Part shown: piece after piece, positions 1 through 5,889 of the stretch
Layout of the letters: each line of letters opens with the position of its first letter
Position numbering within the stretch: the stretch's first letter is position 1
Assembly (NCBI GenBank): GCA_020725985.1
Contig: DYTM01000082.1
Coordinates: 1 to 6,530, forward strand
Length of the DNA: 6,530 nucleotides
Source of the DNA: Methanomassiliicoccus sp.
GTDB lineage: Archaea; Thermoplasmatota; Thermoplasmata; Methanomassiliicoccales; JACIVX01
Reading direction: 5' to 3'
Notes under the pieces: generated by a model
The model's input: only the letters and a program-made list of their open reading frames with translations
Database searches by the model: none
What the model was told of the DNA's origin: nothing
Program-made: the position numbers and the translations under genes

Positions 1-1
1 T

Positions 2-58
2 TCAGTCATCTCATTCTTCGGAGGCTTCGTCCTCAGTCGACTGCTATTGACAATGTAG
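2..58 (+). CDS. Possible C-terminal tail of an upstream gene (partial)
   Basis: Frame 2 is open from the window edge to a TAG at 56-58 and encodes 18 mostly hydrophobic residues (SVISFFGGFVLSRLLLTM). The codons TTC, GTC, ATC and CTC match the G/C-ending preference of the neighbouring genes. This could be the last membrane segment or hydrophobic tail of a gene upstream of gcvH. The evidence is weak: frame 3 is also open to a TGA at 48-50, the gcvH frame has no stop back to position 1, and 18 codons are too few to identify a family. No function is proposed. Confidence 0.25.
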   Translation, partial: SVISFFGGFVLSRLLLTM

Positions 59-77
59 CACTTCCAGCTGCAAAAGG

Positions 78-83
78 TATAAA
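78..83 (+). promoter_or_regulatory. Putative archaeal TATA box of gcvH
   Basis: TATAAA follows a purine/A-rich stretch (GCAAAAGG) that could serve as the TFB-recognition element. An archaeal start of transcription about 25 nt downstream falls near 104-110, so the mRNA would begin at or just before the TTG start codons at 112 and 118. This points to a leaderless or near-leaderless transcript, consistent with the lack of a clear Shine-Dalgarno sequence. Confidence 0.5.
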
Positions 84-111
84 GAAGTCAAGGGGGTTAC
101 GAGTCGGGGTT

Positions 112-501
112 TTGTCTTTGAGTCTTGTGCCGGGGGGGCTGAGGTACACGAAGAACCATGAATGGGTGAGGCTCGAAGTGGGTGTGGCAACGGTCGGCAT
201 CACCGATCACGCTCAGCACGAGCTGACGGAGATAGTGTTCGTCGAGGTACCGAAGGTCGGGAAGAAGGTCCGGAAGGGGGAGGTGCTCGGAGTGGTGGAG
301 AGCGTCAAGACGGTGGCGGAGATCTACAGCCCGGTGAGCGGGGAAGTTGTCGAGACGAACCTCGCGCTCGAGGAATCCCCACAGTTCATCAACGAGTCCC
401 CTTATGAGAAGGGCTGGATTGCCGCGGTCAGGGTATCCGAAGGATCCGAGTCTGGAGAGCTGATGAGCCCCGAGAGCTACAAGAAGATGCTCGGCGAATG
501 A
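112..501 (+). CDS. gcvH: Glycine cleavage system H protein (lipoyl carrier)
   Basis: Small cytoplasmic lipoyl protein that shuttles the aminomethyl intermediate between the P, T and L proteins of the glycine cleavage system. Its 129 residues match the usual GcvH size. The family landmarks are present: LRYTKNHEWV (10-19), GITDHAQHELTEIVFVEVP (29-47), and the lipoylation loop ESVKTVAEIYSPVSGEVVETN (63-83), with K66 as the expected lipoyl-lysine. The C-terminal helix SPESYKKMLGE is also typical. There is no ATG at the N-terminus. TTG at 112 is used here, while TTG at 118 (giving MSLVPGGLRYTK) is equally plausible and GTG at 127 less so. No gcvT, gcvP or lpd lies nearby, so the gene appears to stand alone. 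The following flavin-reductase gene is 103 nt away and seems to have its own promoter. Lipoate-binding proteins of sulfur metabolism are an alternative, but the canonical motifs favour GcvH. Confidence 0.93.
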   Translation: MSLSLVPGGLRYTKNHEWVRLEVGVATVGITDHAQHELTEIVFVEVPKVGKKVRKGEVLGVVESVKTVAEIYSPVSGEVVETNLALEESPQFINESPYEKGWIAAVRVSEGSESGELMSPESYKKMLGE

Positions 502-537
502 GCCGATGCATCGAGATTCAGGACTTGAGCCCGCTGC

Positions 538-571
538 CTTTATCATCATCCTTCATGACATCCTTCTTAAA
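538..571 (+). promoter_or_regulatory. Putative promoter of the first flavin-reductase-like gene
   Basis: Two A/T-rich elements stand out in the 103-nt gap after gcvH: CTTTATC at 538-544 and CTTAAA at 566-571. Either could be an archaeal TATA box. The first would place transcription start near 565-570, leaving a leader that includes the GGTGA site at 595. The second would start close to that site. I cannot choose between them by eye. Confidence 0.35.
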
Positions 572-594
572 GTGGAAGTTCCCCTACTTCTATT

Positions 595-599
595 GGTGA
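595..599 (+). promoter_or_regulatory. Shine-Dalgarno GGTGA fixing the start at 605
   Basis: GGTGA is complementary to the archaeal 16S rRNA 3' end and sits 5 nt before ATG 605. It overlaps the alternative in-frame ATG at 599, which it therefore cannot serve. This supports 605 as the true start and argues against the open extension back to 506. Confidence 0.6.
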
Positions 600-604
600 T
601 GACT

Positions 605-1135
605 ATGTGTCCTGAGATCGAGAAGGTCGACAGGGGGGCGATCGAGACGGTCAGCTCCATTCCTCCGTCGCCGGTTGTGCTGGTCGCGGTGGGAGAGGAG
701 GAGAAGGACATCATTGCCGTCGGGATGTTCAACATCTTCTCCTTCCGCCCGCCGATCGTCGGAATAGGGGTGACGGCGTCGAGGCACAGCTACAAGCTGC
801 TCGAGGAATGCCAGGATTTCTCCGTCAACATCCCGGGCAAGGAGCTGCTGAAAAAAGTCCTCCTCTGCGGCTCGAAGTCCGGCAGGAATGTGGACAAGTT
901 CAAGGAATGCGGCCTCACCCCCGTCAAAGGGAAGAGAATATGGTCTATGAAGGTGGGGGAATGCATCTTGAACGTCGAGTGCAAGAAGCTCGAGTCGTTC
1001 GAGAAGGGGGACCACATCTGGTTCCTCGGACAGGTTGTGCACGGGGACGTAGCCATCGACTACGATCAGGCCAAGGCCCTCATGTACCGGGACGGGGAGT
1101 TCTGGGCTTTGGGAGAAAGCCTCAGAGCGCCCTGA
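605..1135 (+). CDS. Flavin-reductase-like / flavoredoxin-type FMN-binding protein (copy 1)
   Basis: A 176-residue, probably cytoplasmic protein of the flavin reductase-like family (FMN-binding split barrel, as in flavoredoxins and NAD(P)H:flavin reductases). Members bind FMN and transfer electrons; the partner is unknown here. Visible features are the hydrophobic first strand VVLVAVG (24-30), IVGIGVTASRHSYKLL (51-66), DFSVNIPGKELL (71-82), LCGSKSGRNVDKF (87-99) and the conserved GD at 135-136. It has six cysteines (2, 69, 88, 102, 120, 126); those at 88, 120 and 126 are shared with the paralogue at 2075. Start 605 was chosen from the GGTGA site and because the paralogue begins three residues further in. 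The gene runs convergently into MTAP with a 42-nt gap. It is not tightly coupled to gcvH. Assignment to the family is firm from motifs, but substrate and physiological role are not. Confidence 0.85.
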   Translation: MCPEIEKVDRGAIETVSSIPPSPVVLVAVGEEEKDIIAVGMFNIFSFRPPIVGIGVTASRHSYKLLEECQDFSVNIPGKELLKKVLLCGSKSGRNVDKFKECGLTPVKGKRIWSMKVGECILNVECKKLESFEKGDHIWFLGQVVHGDVAIDYDQAKALMYRDGEFWALGESLRAP

Positions 1136-1177
1136 TCCCTTCCAGGACCCATTTGGCGGAGGCCGTTGCCGTCGGAT

Positions 1178-1963
1178 CTAGGCCCCGGCGGATTCGAGCG
1201 TCTTGCCGCACTCGCACATCTTCCTCTTGTCCGGGATCCTGGGAATGCCGTTCGTCATCAGCTTCCGGATCTTGTCGACGTTCTCCTCCATTGTTTTCAG
1301 AACCGTCGCCACGTCGACCGGCTTCTCCGCCCAGACGTCGTAGTCGGTGATCATTGCGAGGCTGACATAGCACATCTCCAGCTCCCTCGCCAGCTGGCAC
1401 TCCGGCACGAGTGTCATTCCGATGATGTCCGCGAAGTTCCTGAACATCTTGCTCTCGGCCCTCGTTGAGAATCGCGGGCCCTCGATGCAGACGTAGGTTC
1501 CGGAGGACCTGATCGGGACATTGAGCCGCATCGCTTCCTTGATGAACACCTTCCTCAGCTCCGGGCAGAAAGGGTCCGCGGTTCCGATGTGTATCGAGTT
1601 CGGTCCGTCGTAGAACGTGTAGCTCCTCCCCTTCGTGAAGTCGATGAACTGATCCACGACAACAATCTCCCCCGGCTTGTACTCGTCCTGCAGGGAGCCG
1701 ACGGCGCAGGGAGAAATGATCCTTTCGACGCCCAGCTCCCTCAGAGCCCAGATGTTCGCCCGGTAGTTCACCTTGTGCGGTGGGTATACATGACCCTTCC
1801 CGTGCCTTGGGAGGAATGCGACCTTCGCACCCTTCATGTCCCCTATCTGGATCTCATCGGAGGGAGGCCCGTAGGGGGTGCTCATCTTCACGCACTGCTT
1901 GACCTTGAAGATGTCCTCGTCGCAGATTCCCGTTCCGCCGATGATGGCGATCCGCGCTTTCAT
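1178..1963 (-). CDS. mtnP: S-methyl-5'-thioadenosine phosphorylase (MTAP)
   Basis: Phosphorolyses methylthioadenosine to adenine and 5-methylthioribose-1-phosphate, removing the by-product of polyamine and other SAM-dependent syntheses. The 261-residue protein is close to family length. It shows the phosphate-loop start IAIIGGTG (5-12), LPRHGKGHVYPPHKVNYRAN (51-70), SPCAVGSLQ (84-92), the DQFIDFTKGR stretch (104-113), EGPRFSTRAES (161-171), GMTLVPECQLARELEMCYVS (182-201) and TDYDVW (206-211). D207 and D209 of TDYD match the aspartates that select 6-aminopurines in MTAPs, where PNPs carry asparagine, so adenosine-type substrates are likely. A Cys-x-Cys pair (250, 252) lies near the C-terminus, as in thermostable archaeal MTAPs. 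The start is the ATG immediately before KARIAIIGGTG; the open frame further upstream runs into the divergent gene and is spurious. It appears monocistronic, convergent with one flavin-reductase-like gene and divergent from the other. Confidence 0.93.
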   Translation of the reverse strand: MKARIAIIGGTGICDEDIFKVKQCVKMSTPYGPPSDEIQIGDMKGAKVAFLPRHGKGHVYPPHKVNYRANIWALRELGVERIISPCAVGSLQDEYKPGEIVVVDQFIDFTKGRSYTFYDGPNSIHIGTADPFCPELRKVFIKEAMRLNVPIRSSGTYVCIEGPRFSTRAESKMFRNFADIIGMTLVPECQLARELEMCYVSLAMITDYDVWAEKPVDVATVLKTMEENVDKIRKLMTNGIPRIPDKRKMCECGKTLESAGA

Positions 1964-1991
1964 CCTATCCCGACTGGTATCCGCTTCCCGG

Positions 1992-1997
1992 AATAAA
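1992..1997 (-). promoter_or_regulatory. Putative TATA box of the MTAP gene
   Basis: Read on the minus strand, TTCTTTATTCC contains TTTATT about 29-34 nt before the MTAP ATG. Transcription would start within a few nucleotides of the codon, suggesting a leaderless or very short-leader mRNA. There is no strong ribosome-binding site in front of this ATG, only a GGGATAGG run. Confidence 0.4.
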
Positions 1998-2033
1998 GAA
2001 TTGCTCGAAGGCCGAATCCTCGAGATGCAAGCC

Positions 2034-2067
2034 TTTTTCAACCCAAGGGGGCATAGTTCACGGGGGT
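2034..2067 (+). promoter_or_regulatory. Putative promoter and ribosome-binding region of the second flavin-reductase-like gene
   Basis: In the 111-nt divergent intergenic region, CTTTTTCAA (T-run at 2034-2038) is the only A/T-rich element at a suitable distance from ATG 2075. GGGGGT at 2062-2067 lies 7 nt before that ATG and could pair with the 16S rRNA tail. The other ATG at 2068 is in a different frame that encodes no recognisable protein. The TATA match is poor, so the promoter part is tentative. Confidence 0.3.
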
Positions 2068-2074
2068 ATGTATC

Positions 2075-2596
2075 ATGGAGCAGAAGGTGGAGTTGAGTCC
2101 CGGAGACGCGGCGAAGGCTTTTCCCGCATTTCCGGTGGTACTGGTTGCTATGGGGGACACGGAGAGGAACATCATCACAGTCGGTATCGTTCACGCGATG
2201 TCGTTGAAGCCCGCGATTGTGGGGATCGGGGTGGCGCCCTCGAGGCACAGCCACAAGCTGCTTCAGAAGTACCCTGACTTCTCTGTGAACATCCCGGGCA
2301 AGGAGCTGCTCGATCAGGTGAACCTCTGCGGATCGAAGTCAGGGAAAGACGTGGACAAGTTCAAGGAGGCCGGCCTGACGGCTGTCAAGGGAAAGAAGAT
2401 TGCATCCCCTGTCGTAGGGGAGTGTATCGTGACCATCGAGTGCAACAAGACCGGTTCCCTCGATATTGGGGATCGCACCTGGTTCTTCGGGGACATCGTC
2501 TACGCCGAGGCTTCGAAGAACTACACGAGAGACAAGGGGCTCCTGTATTGGGGCGGAGAATACAGGTTGCCGAGCAAGGTGATTCGGAGGAGGTAG
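2075..2596 (+). CDS. Flavin-reductase-like / flavoredoxin-type FMN-binding protein (copy 2)
   Basis: A 173-residue paralogue of the protein at 605, in the same FMN-binding split-barrel family. By hand alignment the two are about 50% identical overall and about 57% over the core, without a single gap; their stops align at the same 1461-nt offset. Shared blocks are VVLVA (21-25), IVGIGVAPSRHSHKLL (48-63), DFSVNIPGKELL (68-79), LCGSKSGKDVDKFKE (84-98) and VGEC (114-117). It keeps only three cysteines (85, 117, 123), all common to both copies. The C-terminus ends in Arg-Arg-Arg, encoded by the purine-rich run that serves as ribosome-binding site for the next gene, which begins one base after this stop. 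It is therefore probably co-transcribed and translationally coupled with the aminotransferase. The electron donor and acceptor cannot be told from sequence. The two copies have probably diverged in partner specificity. Confidence 0.86.
   Translation: MEQKVELSPGDAAKAFPAFPVVLVAMGDTERNIITVGIVHAMSLKPAIVGIGVAPSRHSHKLLQKYPDFSVNIPGKELLDQVNLCGSKSGKDVDKFKEAGLTAVKGKKIASPVVGECIVTIECNKTGSLDIGDRTWFFGDIVYAEASKNYTRDKGLLYWGGEYRLPSKVIRRR
2586..2594 (+). promoter_or_regulatory. Strong Shine-Dalgarno for the TTG-started aminotransferase
   Basis: GGAGGAGGT overlaps the last codons and stop of the upstream gene. Its first GGAGG is 7 nt, and the overlapping GGAGGT 3 nt, from TTG 2598. This strong site supports TTG as the start even though an in-frame ATG occurs downstream at 2661. 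Confidence 0.65.
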
Positions 2597-2597
2597 G

Positions 2598-3671
2598 TTG
2601 GACCTCCCTCCGTTCCTCCTCGAAGACTGGCTTTTGAGATGCAGGGGCGCGAAAATCGTCATGGACCACAGCGGCGCCCCTCCTCCCTATAAGGAGGGTT
2701 TCCCAGCCGATATTGACATCGGAACGGTCGACGAGGCAGAGCTGGAGGGAAGACTGATCGAGACCATAGCCAGGAGCGAGGGCGTCGGGAGGGAGAGGGT
2801 CGCCCTCTCATCCGGCGCGCAGAATGCCAACTTCCTTGCCTTCCAGGCTCTTCTCTCTCCTGATGACATGGTGGCGGTGGAGAATCCCACATATATGCCG
2901 ATCCGCACGGTCTCGGAAGGGATGTGTAGGATCGAGGCATTTGGCAGGGTCGCGACGCGTGACTTCGTCCCGGACAACCGAGAATTGGAGGCGGTGCTGA
3001 GAAAGGGGGCGAATCTGCTCGTCCTGACGAATCTTCACAATCCGAGCGCCTCCTCCCTCTCGGATTCCCAGCTGAAGGAAGTGATGGACATCGCCTCGGA
3101 CAAGGAAGCCATGGTCCTATGCGACGAGATATACAGAGAGATGCACTATTCCTCCCCGCCGAAGCCTGTCGCGCTTCTCCGAGACAACGGGATATCCACC
3201 TCCGGCGTCACGAAGCTCTACGGGCTCGGGGATCTTCGGATCGGATGGGTGATCGGTCCCGAGGAACTCTGTTCGAGGATCGAGCTCCTCAGGCTGTACA
3301 GCATGTACCGCCTTCCCGTCAGATCGATCGCGTTGGCGATCGAGGCGCTGAAGCGGACCGAGTGGTTCAGGGGCAGGGTGCTCGATCTGGCGCGGGGAAA
3401 CCTGAGGATTGTCGAGGAATGGCTCGAGGTCGAGACTAGGGTAAGGTGCAAGCTTCCGGACGGAGGACTGATGGTACTCCTCTCCCTCCCGGAGGGCGTC
3501 GACGATCTCCGATTGAGCGAAATCCTGATGGACCACTTCTCCACCTCGGTCTGTCCGGGGCGCTACTTCGGGATCGACAATCACATCCGAGTCACGTTCA
3601 GCTGCGCGACCGACGAGTTCAGAAAAGGGCTCGAGAACATATCGAAGGTGCTCGACTCGCTGTCCGCGTGA
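2598..3671 (+). CDS. PLP-dependent class I/II aminotransferase
   Basis: Fold-type I pyridoxal-phosphate enzyme, probably an amino-acid aminotransferase. The 357 residues carry the expected landmarks: the cofactor-phosphate loop SSGAQNAN (71-78), Y99 in ENPTYMP stacking near the ring, LTNLHNPS (143-150) with N148 and P149, D176 and Y179 in CDEIYREMHY, the Schiff-base lysine K206 in SGVTKLYGLGDLRIGW, R214, and R331 in IRVTFSC, the usual substrate-carboxylate arginine. It is somewhat shorter than the roughly 390-400 residues of typical aspartate aminotransferases, mainly at the N-terminus, where DLPPFLLEDWL replaces the usual longer arm. The TTG start is supported by the strong ribosome-binding site; starting at ATG 2661 would remove this N-terminal helix. 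It follows the flavin-reductase gene with a 1-nt gap and ends abutting the stop of prephenate dehydratase on the other strand. An aromatic or aspartate substrate would fit the neighbourhood, but specificity cannot be read from the sequence. Confidence 0.85.
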   Translation: MDLPPFLLEDWLLRCRGAKIVMDHSGAPPPYKEGFPADIDIGTVDEAELEGRLIETIARSEGVGRERVALSSGAQNANFLAFQALLSPDDMVAVENPTYMPIRTVSEGMCRIEAFGRVATRDFVPDNRELEAVLRKGANLLVLTNLHNPSASSLSDSQLKEVMDIASDKEAMVLCDEIYREMHYSSPPKPVALLRDNGISTSGVTKLYGLGDLRIGWVIGPEELCSRIELLRLYSMYRLPVRSIALAIEALKRTEWFRGRVLDLARGNLRIVEEWLEVETRVRCKLPDGGLMVLLSLPEGVDDLRLSEILMDHFSTSVCPGRYFGIDNHIRVTFSCATDEFRKGLENISKVLDSLSA

Positions 3672-4520
3672 TCACTCCGGCGGGATCTCTGCTCTTCTGT
3701 AAGAACCCAGCACTTTCACGAACGCCGCCCTCCTCATCAGCTCGGTCAGGGCGGCCTTCACCTCCGGCTCGTCGAAGTGGCCGTCGATGTCAACATAGAA
3801 GACGTACTCCCAGGCCCGGTCCCTCCTCGGCCTGGACTCGAGCTTGGACATGTTGACCCCGTGCTCCGCGAACGCCCCGAGGCAGTCGTGCAGCGCTCCA
3901 GCTACGTTCTTCGTCGCGAAGACAAGGGAGGTCTTGTCCCCATGGGGGCTCAGGGCCGCGGTCTTCTCGATCACGAAGAAGCGGGTGAAGTTCATGTGGG
4001 AGTTCTGTATCCCTTCCTTGAGCACTTTCATTCCATACTCCCTCGCCGCCCTCTCGCTCGCGATCGCCCCCTCCTCCTTCAGTCCCCTCTGCCTGATGAG
4101 TTCCACGCTCCCGGCGGTGTCGTAGGTCGGGACCTTCTCCCACTGCGGATACCTGGACAGGAAGGACCTGCACTGGCCGAGGGCTTGCGGATGGCTATAG
4201 ACCCTCTTGATGTCTCCAATCTCCGCGTCCGGATGCCCAATCAGGCAGTGCCGGACGAGGATGATCACCTCCCCCACCACCGTGAGATCGTTCTCGAGGA
4301 GGAGGTCGTTGACCTTGGCCACCGTGCCCTCGAGGGAGTTCTCCACCGGGACGACCGCGTGGCTCGCCTCTCCCTTGTCCACCGCGGCGAAGACCTCGTC
4401 GAACTCGTTGCAGGGATAAGTCTTCATTCCCTCTCCGAAGAACTTGTGCACAGCGTCCTCGCTGTAAGCGCCGTGGATTCCCTGGAAAGCCACCCTCTTC
4501 TTCACGACCCTACTGTTCAT
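3672..4520 (-). CDS. pheA: Prephenate dehydratase with C-terminal ACT domain
   Basis: Converts prephenate to phenylpyruvate, the last committed step to phenylalanine. The 282-residue monofunctional enzyme has the two-lobed catalytic domain at about 8-185: VAFQGIHGAYSEDAV (10-24), VVPVENSLEGTV (57-68), SHPQALGQC (109-117), DTAGSV (134-139), IASERAA (153-159) and the catalytic TRF signature in NFTRFFVI (177-184). KTSLVF (196-201) leads into an ACT domain (about 197-275) with GALHDCL (208-214) and ESRP (228-231), the motifs that bind phenylalanine for feedback inhibition in this family. No chorismate mutase domain is fused to it. It is the last gene of the minus-strand operon. Its ATG lies inside the end of the aspartate kinase gene (11-nt overlap), preceded by a GGGGG run at 5-nt spacing, so translation is probably coupled. 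Alternative GTG codons at residues 5-6 are less likely starts. Confidence 0.94.
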   Translation of the reverse strand: MNSRVVKKRVAFQGIHGAYSEDAVHKFFGEGMKTYPCNEFDEVFAAVDKGEASHAVVPVENSLEGTVAKVNDLLLENDLTVVGEVIILVRHCLIGHPDAEIGDIKRVYSHPQALGQCRSFLSRYPQWEKVPTYDTAGSVELIRQRGLKEEGAIASERAAREYGMKVLKEGIQNSHMNFTRFFVIEKTAALSPHGDKTSLVFATKNVAGALHDCLGAFAEHGVNMSKLESRPRRDRAWEYVFYVDIDGHFDEPEVKAALTELMRRAAFVKVLGSYRRAEIPPE

Positions 4521-5889
4521 GCCTGCCCCCGAAGAACTCCTTGTGTATCGCCCTTATCGTCTTCTGAAGATCCTTCGCGTCGACGGTGAAATGATAGGCG
4601 ACCATAGAGGCGCCCGCGGATATCATACCTACGCTCACTCCCTCCTTCGAGACGGCGGTGAACACCCTCGCCGCAATCCCTTTCCTGTACCCCAGACCTT
4701 CCCCCACGACGCAGAGGAGGGCGATGTCGTCTGTCGCCTCGATTCTGTCCATGATCCCGGCCTTGAGGTCCTCGAGTGCCTTCTCAGCGGCCGAGAGGGA
4801 TTTCCTGTCGATGAGCATGGCGACGCAGGTCTGAGAGGTGGCGGCGGAGTAGATATTCACCCCCGCATCGCTCAGCCTCTGAGAGATGCCGGCCATGATC
4901 CCGGACTTGTAGGCTGCGCCGGCCCCGTACACCTTGACGATCGCCATGTCCTTCATGTACGAGATGCTCTTGATGGTCCCCGCCATCTCGACCCCGCCCG
5001 GCTTAATCGTCGTCCCCTCCTTCTCCGGCTTGAAGACGTTCTTGACCTTGATGGTGATGTTCCTCTCTTTCGCTGGCTCGACAGTCCTCGGGTGGAGGAC
5101 CTTCGCCCCGAAGTAGGAGAGTTCCGCAGCCTCGTCGTACGAAAGGTTCTCGATGGTCACGGCGTCCGAAACGAACTTCGGATCGACGCTCATGAAGCCG
5201 TCCACGTCCTTCCAGATCTCCAGAACCTGCGCCCCGACGGCGTTCGCCACGACACTCGCGCTGTAGTCGCTCCCGTTCCTGCCGAACACTGCAACATGTC
5301 CCTCCCTCGTTCGGCCGAAGAAGCCAGTGACGACCGGGACCTCCTGCCGGGCGAGCATCCCGCTCAGCTTGGGCGCGATGTTCTTCCTCGTCTCCTTGAG
5401 ATCCGCCACCGCTCCGCCGTACTGGCCGACCGCGATCATGCCGATCTCGTCCGCATCCAGCTGGACGGCGTTGAGGCCCATGTCCTGGAGCATCGCCGCG
5501 ATAAGGATGACCGACATCCTCTCCCCGAAGCTCTGTACGAGGTCCATCGATCGTGGAGTGAGCTCCTCAAGGTAGCAGATGCCATAGAGAACCTTCTCGA
5601 GCTTCGCCAGCTTCTCCATGAGCTGGGCGATCGCCTGCTGCTTGATCTCCATTCCCTTAGCAACACCTCCGAGGATCGCCAGGTGCGTGTCCTTGAGCTT
5701 GTTCACGAACTCCTGGACCTCCTCGTCCTGCCGGGGCTTGGAAACGAAAGAAACGATCGCGTCGGTCACGCCCTGCACGGCGCTTACGACGATGACCTTC
5801 GGCTCAGGGTCGGCGGCGATTATCCCTCCGACGTCGAGCATCGATGCGCTGTCCTTGAGCGAGCTTCCGCCGAACTTGAGGACCTTCAT
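4510..5889 (-). CDS. lysC: Aspartate kinase (M. jannaschii/ThrA-like, two ACT domains)
   Basis: Phosphorylates aspartate to aspartyl-4-phosphate, the entry to lysine, threonine, methionine and, in some archaea, aromatic precursors. The 459-residue protein has KFGGSSLKDS (5-14) at the ATP site, the helical insertion at about 50-110 typical of the ThrA and M. jannaschii enzymes, SFGERMS (120-126), GFFGRTREGHVAVFGRNGSDYSA (catalytic block, 189-211), WKDVDGFMSVDPK (226-238) and SYFGAKVLHPRT (258-269). Two ACT regulatory domains follow at about 315-380 and 387-455. No homoserine dehydrogenase domain is fused. The architecture suggests feedback control by threonine or lysine; which one cannot be seen. 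The ATG at 5889 overlaps the upstream PHP stop as ATGA, and the 11-nt overlap with prephenate dehydratase indicates an operon. The frame is open upstream for 30 more codons, but these overlap the PHP gene and are low-complexity. The symbol lysC is used loosely. Confidence 0.94.
   Translation of the reverse strand: MKVLKFGGSSLKDSASMLDVGGIIAADPEPKVIVVSAVQGVTDAIVSFVSKPRQDEEVQEFVNKLKDTHLAILGGVAKGMEIKQQAIAQLMEKLAKLEKVLYGICYLEELTPRSMDLVQSFGERMSVILIAAMLQDMGLNAVQLDADEIGMIAVGQYGGAVADLKETRKNIAPKLSGMLARQEVPVVTGFFGRTREGHVAVFGRNGSDYSASVVANAVGAQVLEIWKDVDGFMSVDPKFVSDAVTIENLSYDEAAELSYFGAKVLHPRTVEPAKERNITIKVKNVFKPEKEGTTIKPGGVEMAGTIKSISYMKDMAIVKVYGAGAAYKSGIMAGISQRLSDAGVNIYSAATSQTCVAMLIDRKSLSAAEKALEDLKAGIMDRIEATDDIALLCVVGEGLGYRKGIAARVFTAVSKEGVSVGMISAGASMVAYHFTVDAKDLQKTIRAIHKEFFGGRHEQ
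4526..4530 (-). promoter_or_regulatory. Probable ribosome-binding site of prephenate dehydratase
   Basis: GGGGG on the minus strand, followed by CAGGC and then the ATG, lies within the last codons of the aspartate kinase gene (Gly-Gly-Arg). The spacing of 5 nt is suitable. This is a weak match to the archaeal consensus, but it fits a coupled start inside the upstream gene. Confidence 0.35.

Noticed and set aside
1..14. Possible divergent minus-strand gene starting at ATG 9 or 14
   Set aside because: The ATG at 14 hits a stop after two codons, and the ATG at 9 leaves only three codons in the window with no ribosome-binding site, so nothing can be supported.
1136..1177. Terminator in the gap between flavin-reductase copy 1 and MTAP
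   Set aside because: No T-run or stable hairpin could be seen on either strand in this 42-nt convergent gap.
808..1350. 180-residue plus-strand open frame across flavin-reductase copy 1 and the MTAP 3' end
   Set aside because: Ser/Arg/Pro-rich shadow frame spanning two real genes in other frames, with no family resemblance.
1964..2254. 97-residue N-terminal extension of MTAP
   Set aside because: It runs antisense into the second flavin-reductase gene and through the divergent promoter region. The canonical family N-terminus begins at the ATG at 1963.
3777..4589. 270-residue plus-strand open frame antisense to prephenate dehydratase
   Set aside because: No motifs, no ribosome-binding site seen, and it fully opposes a gene with intact catalytic and ACT motifs.
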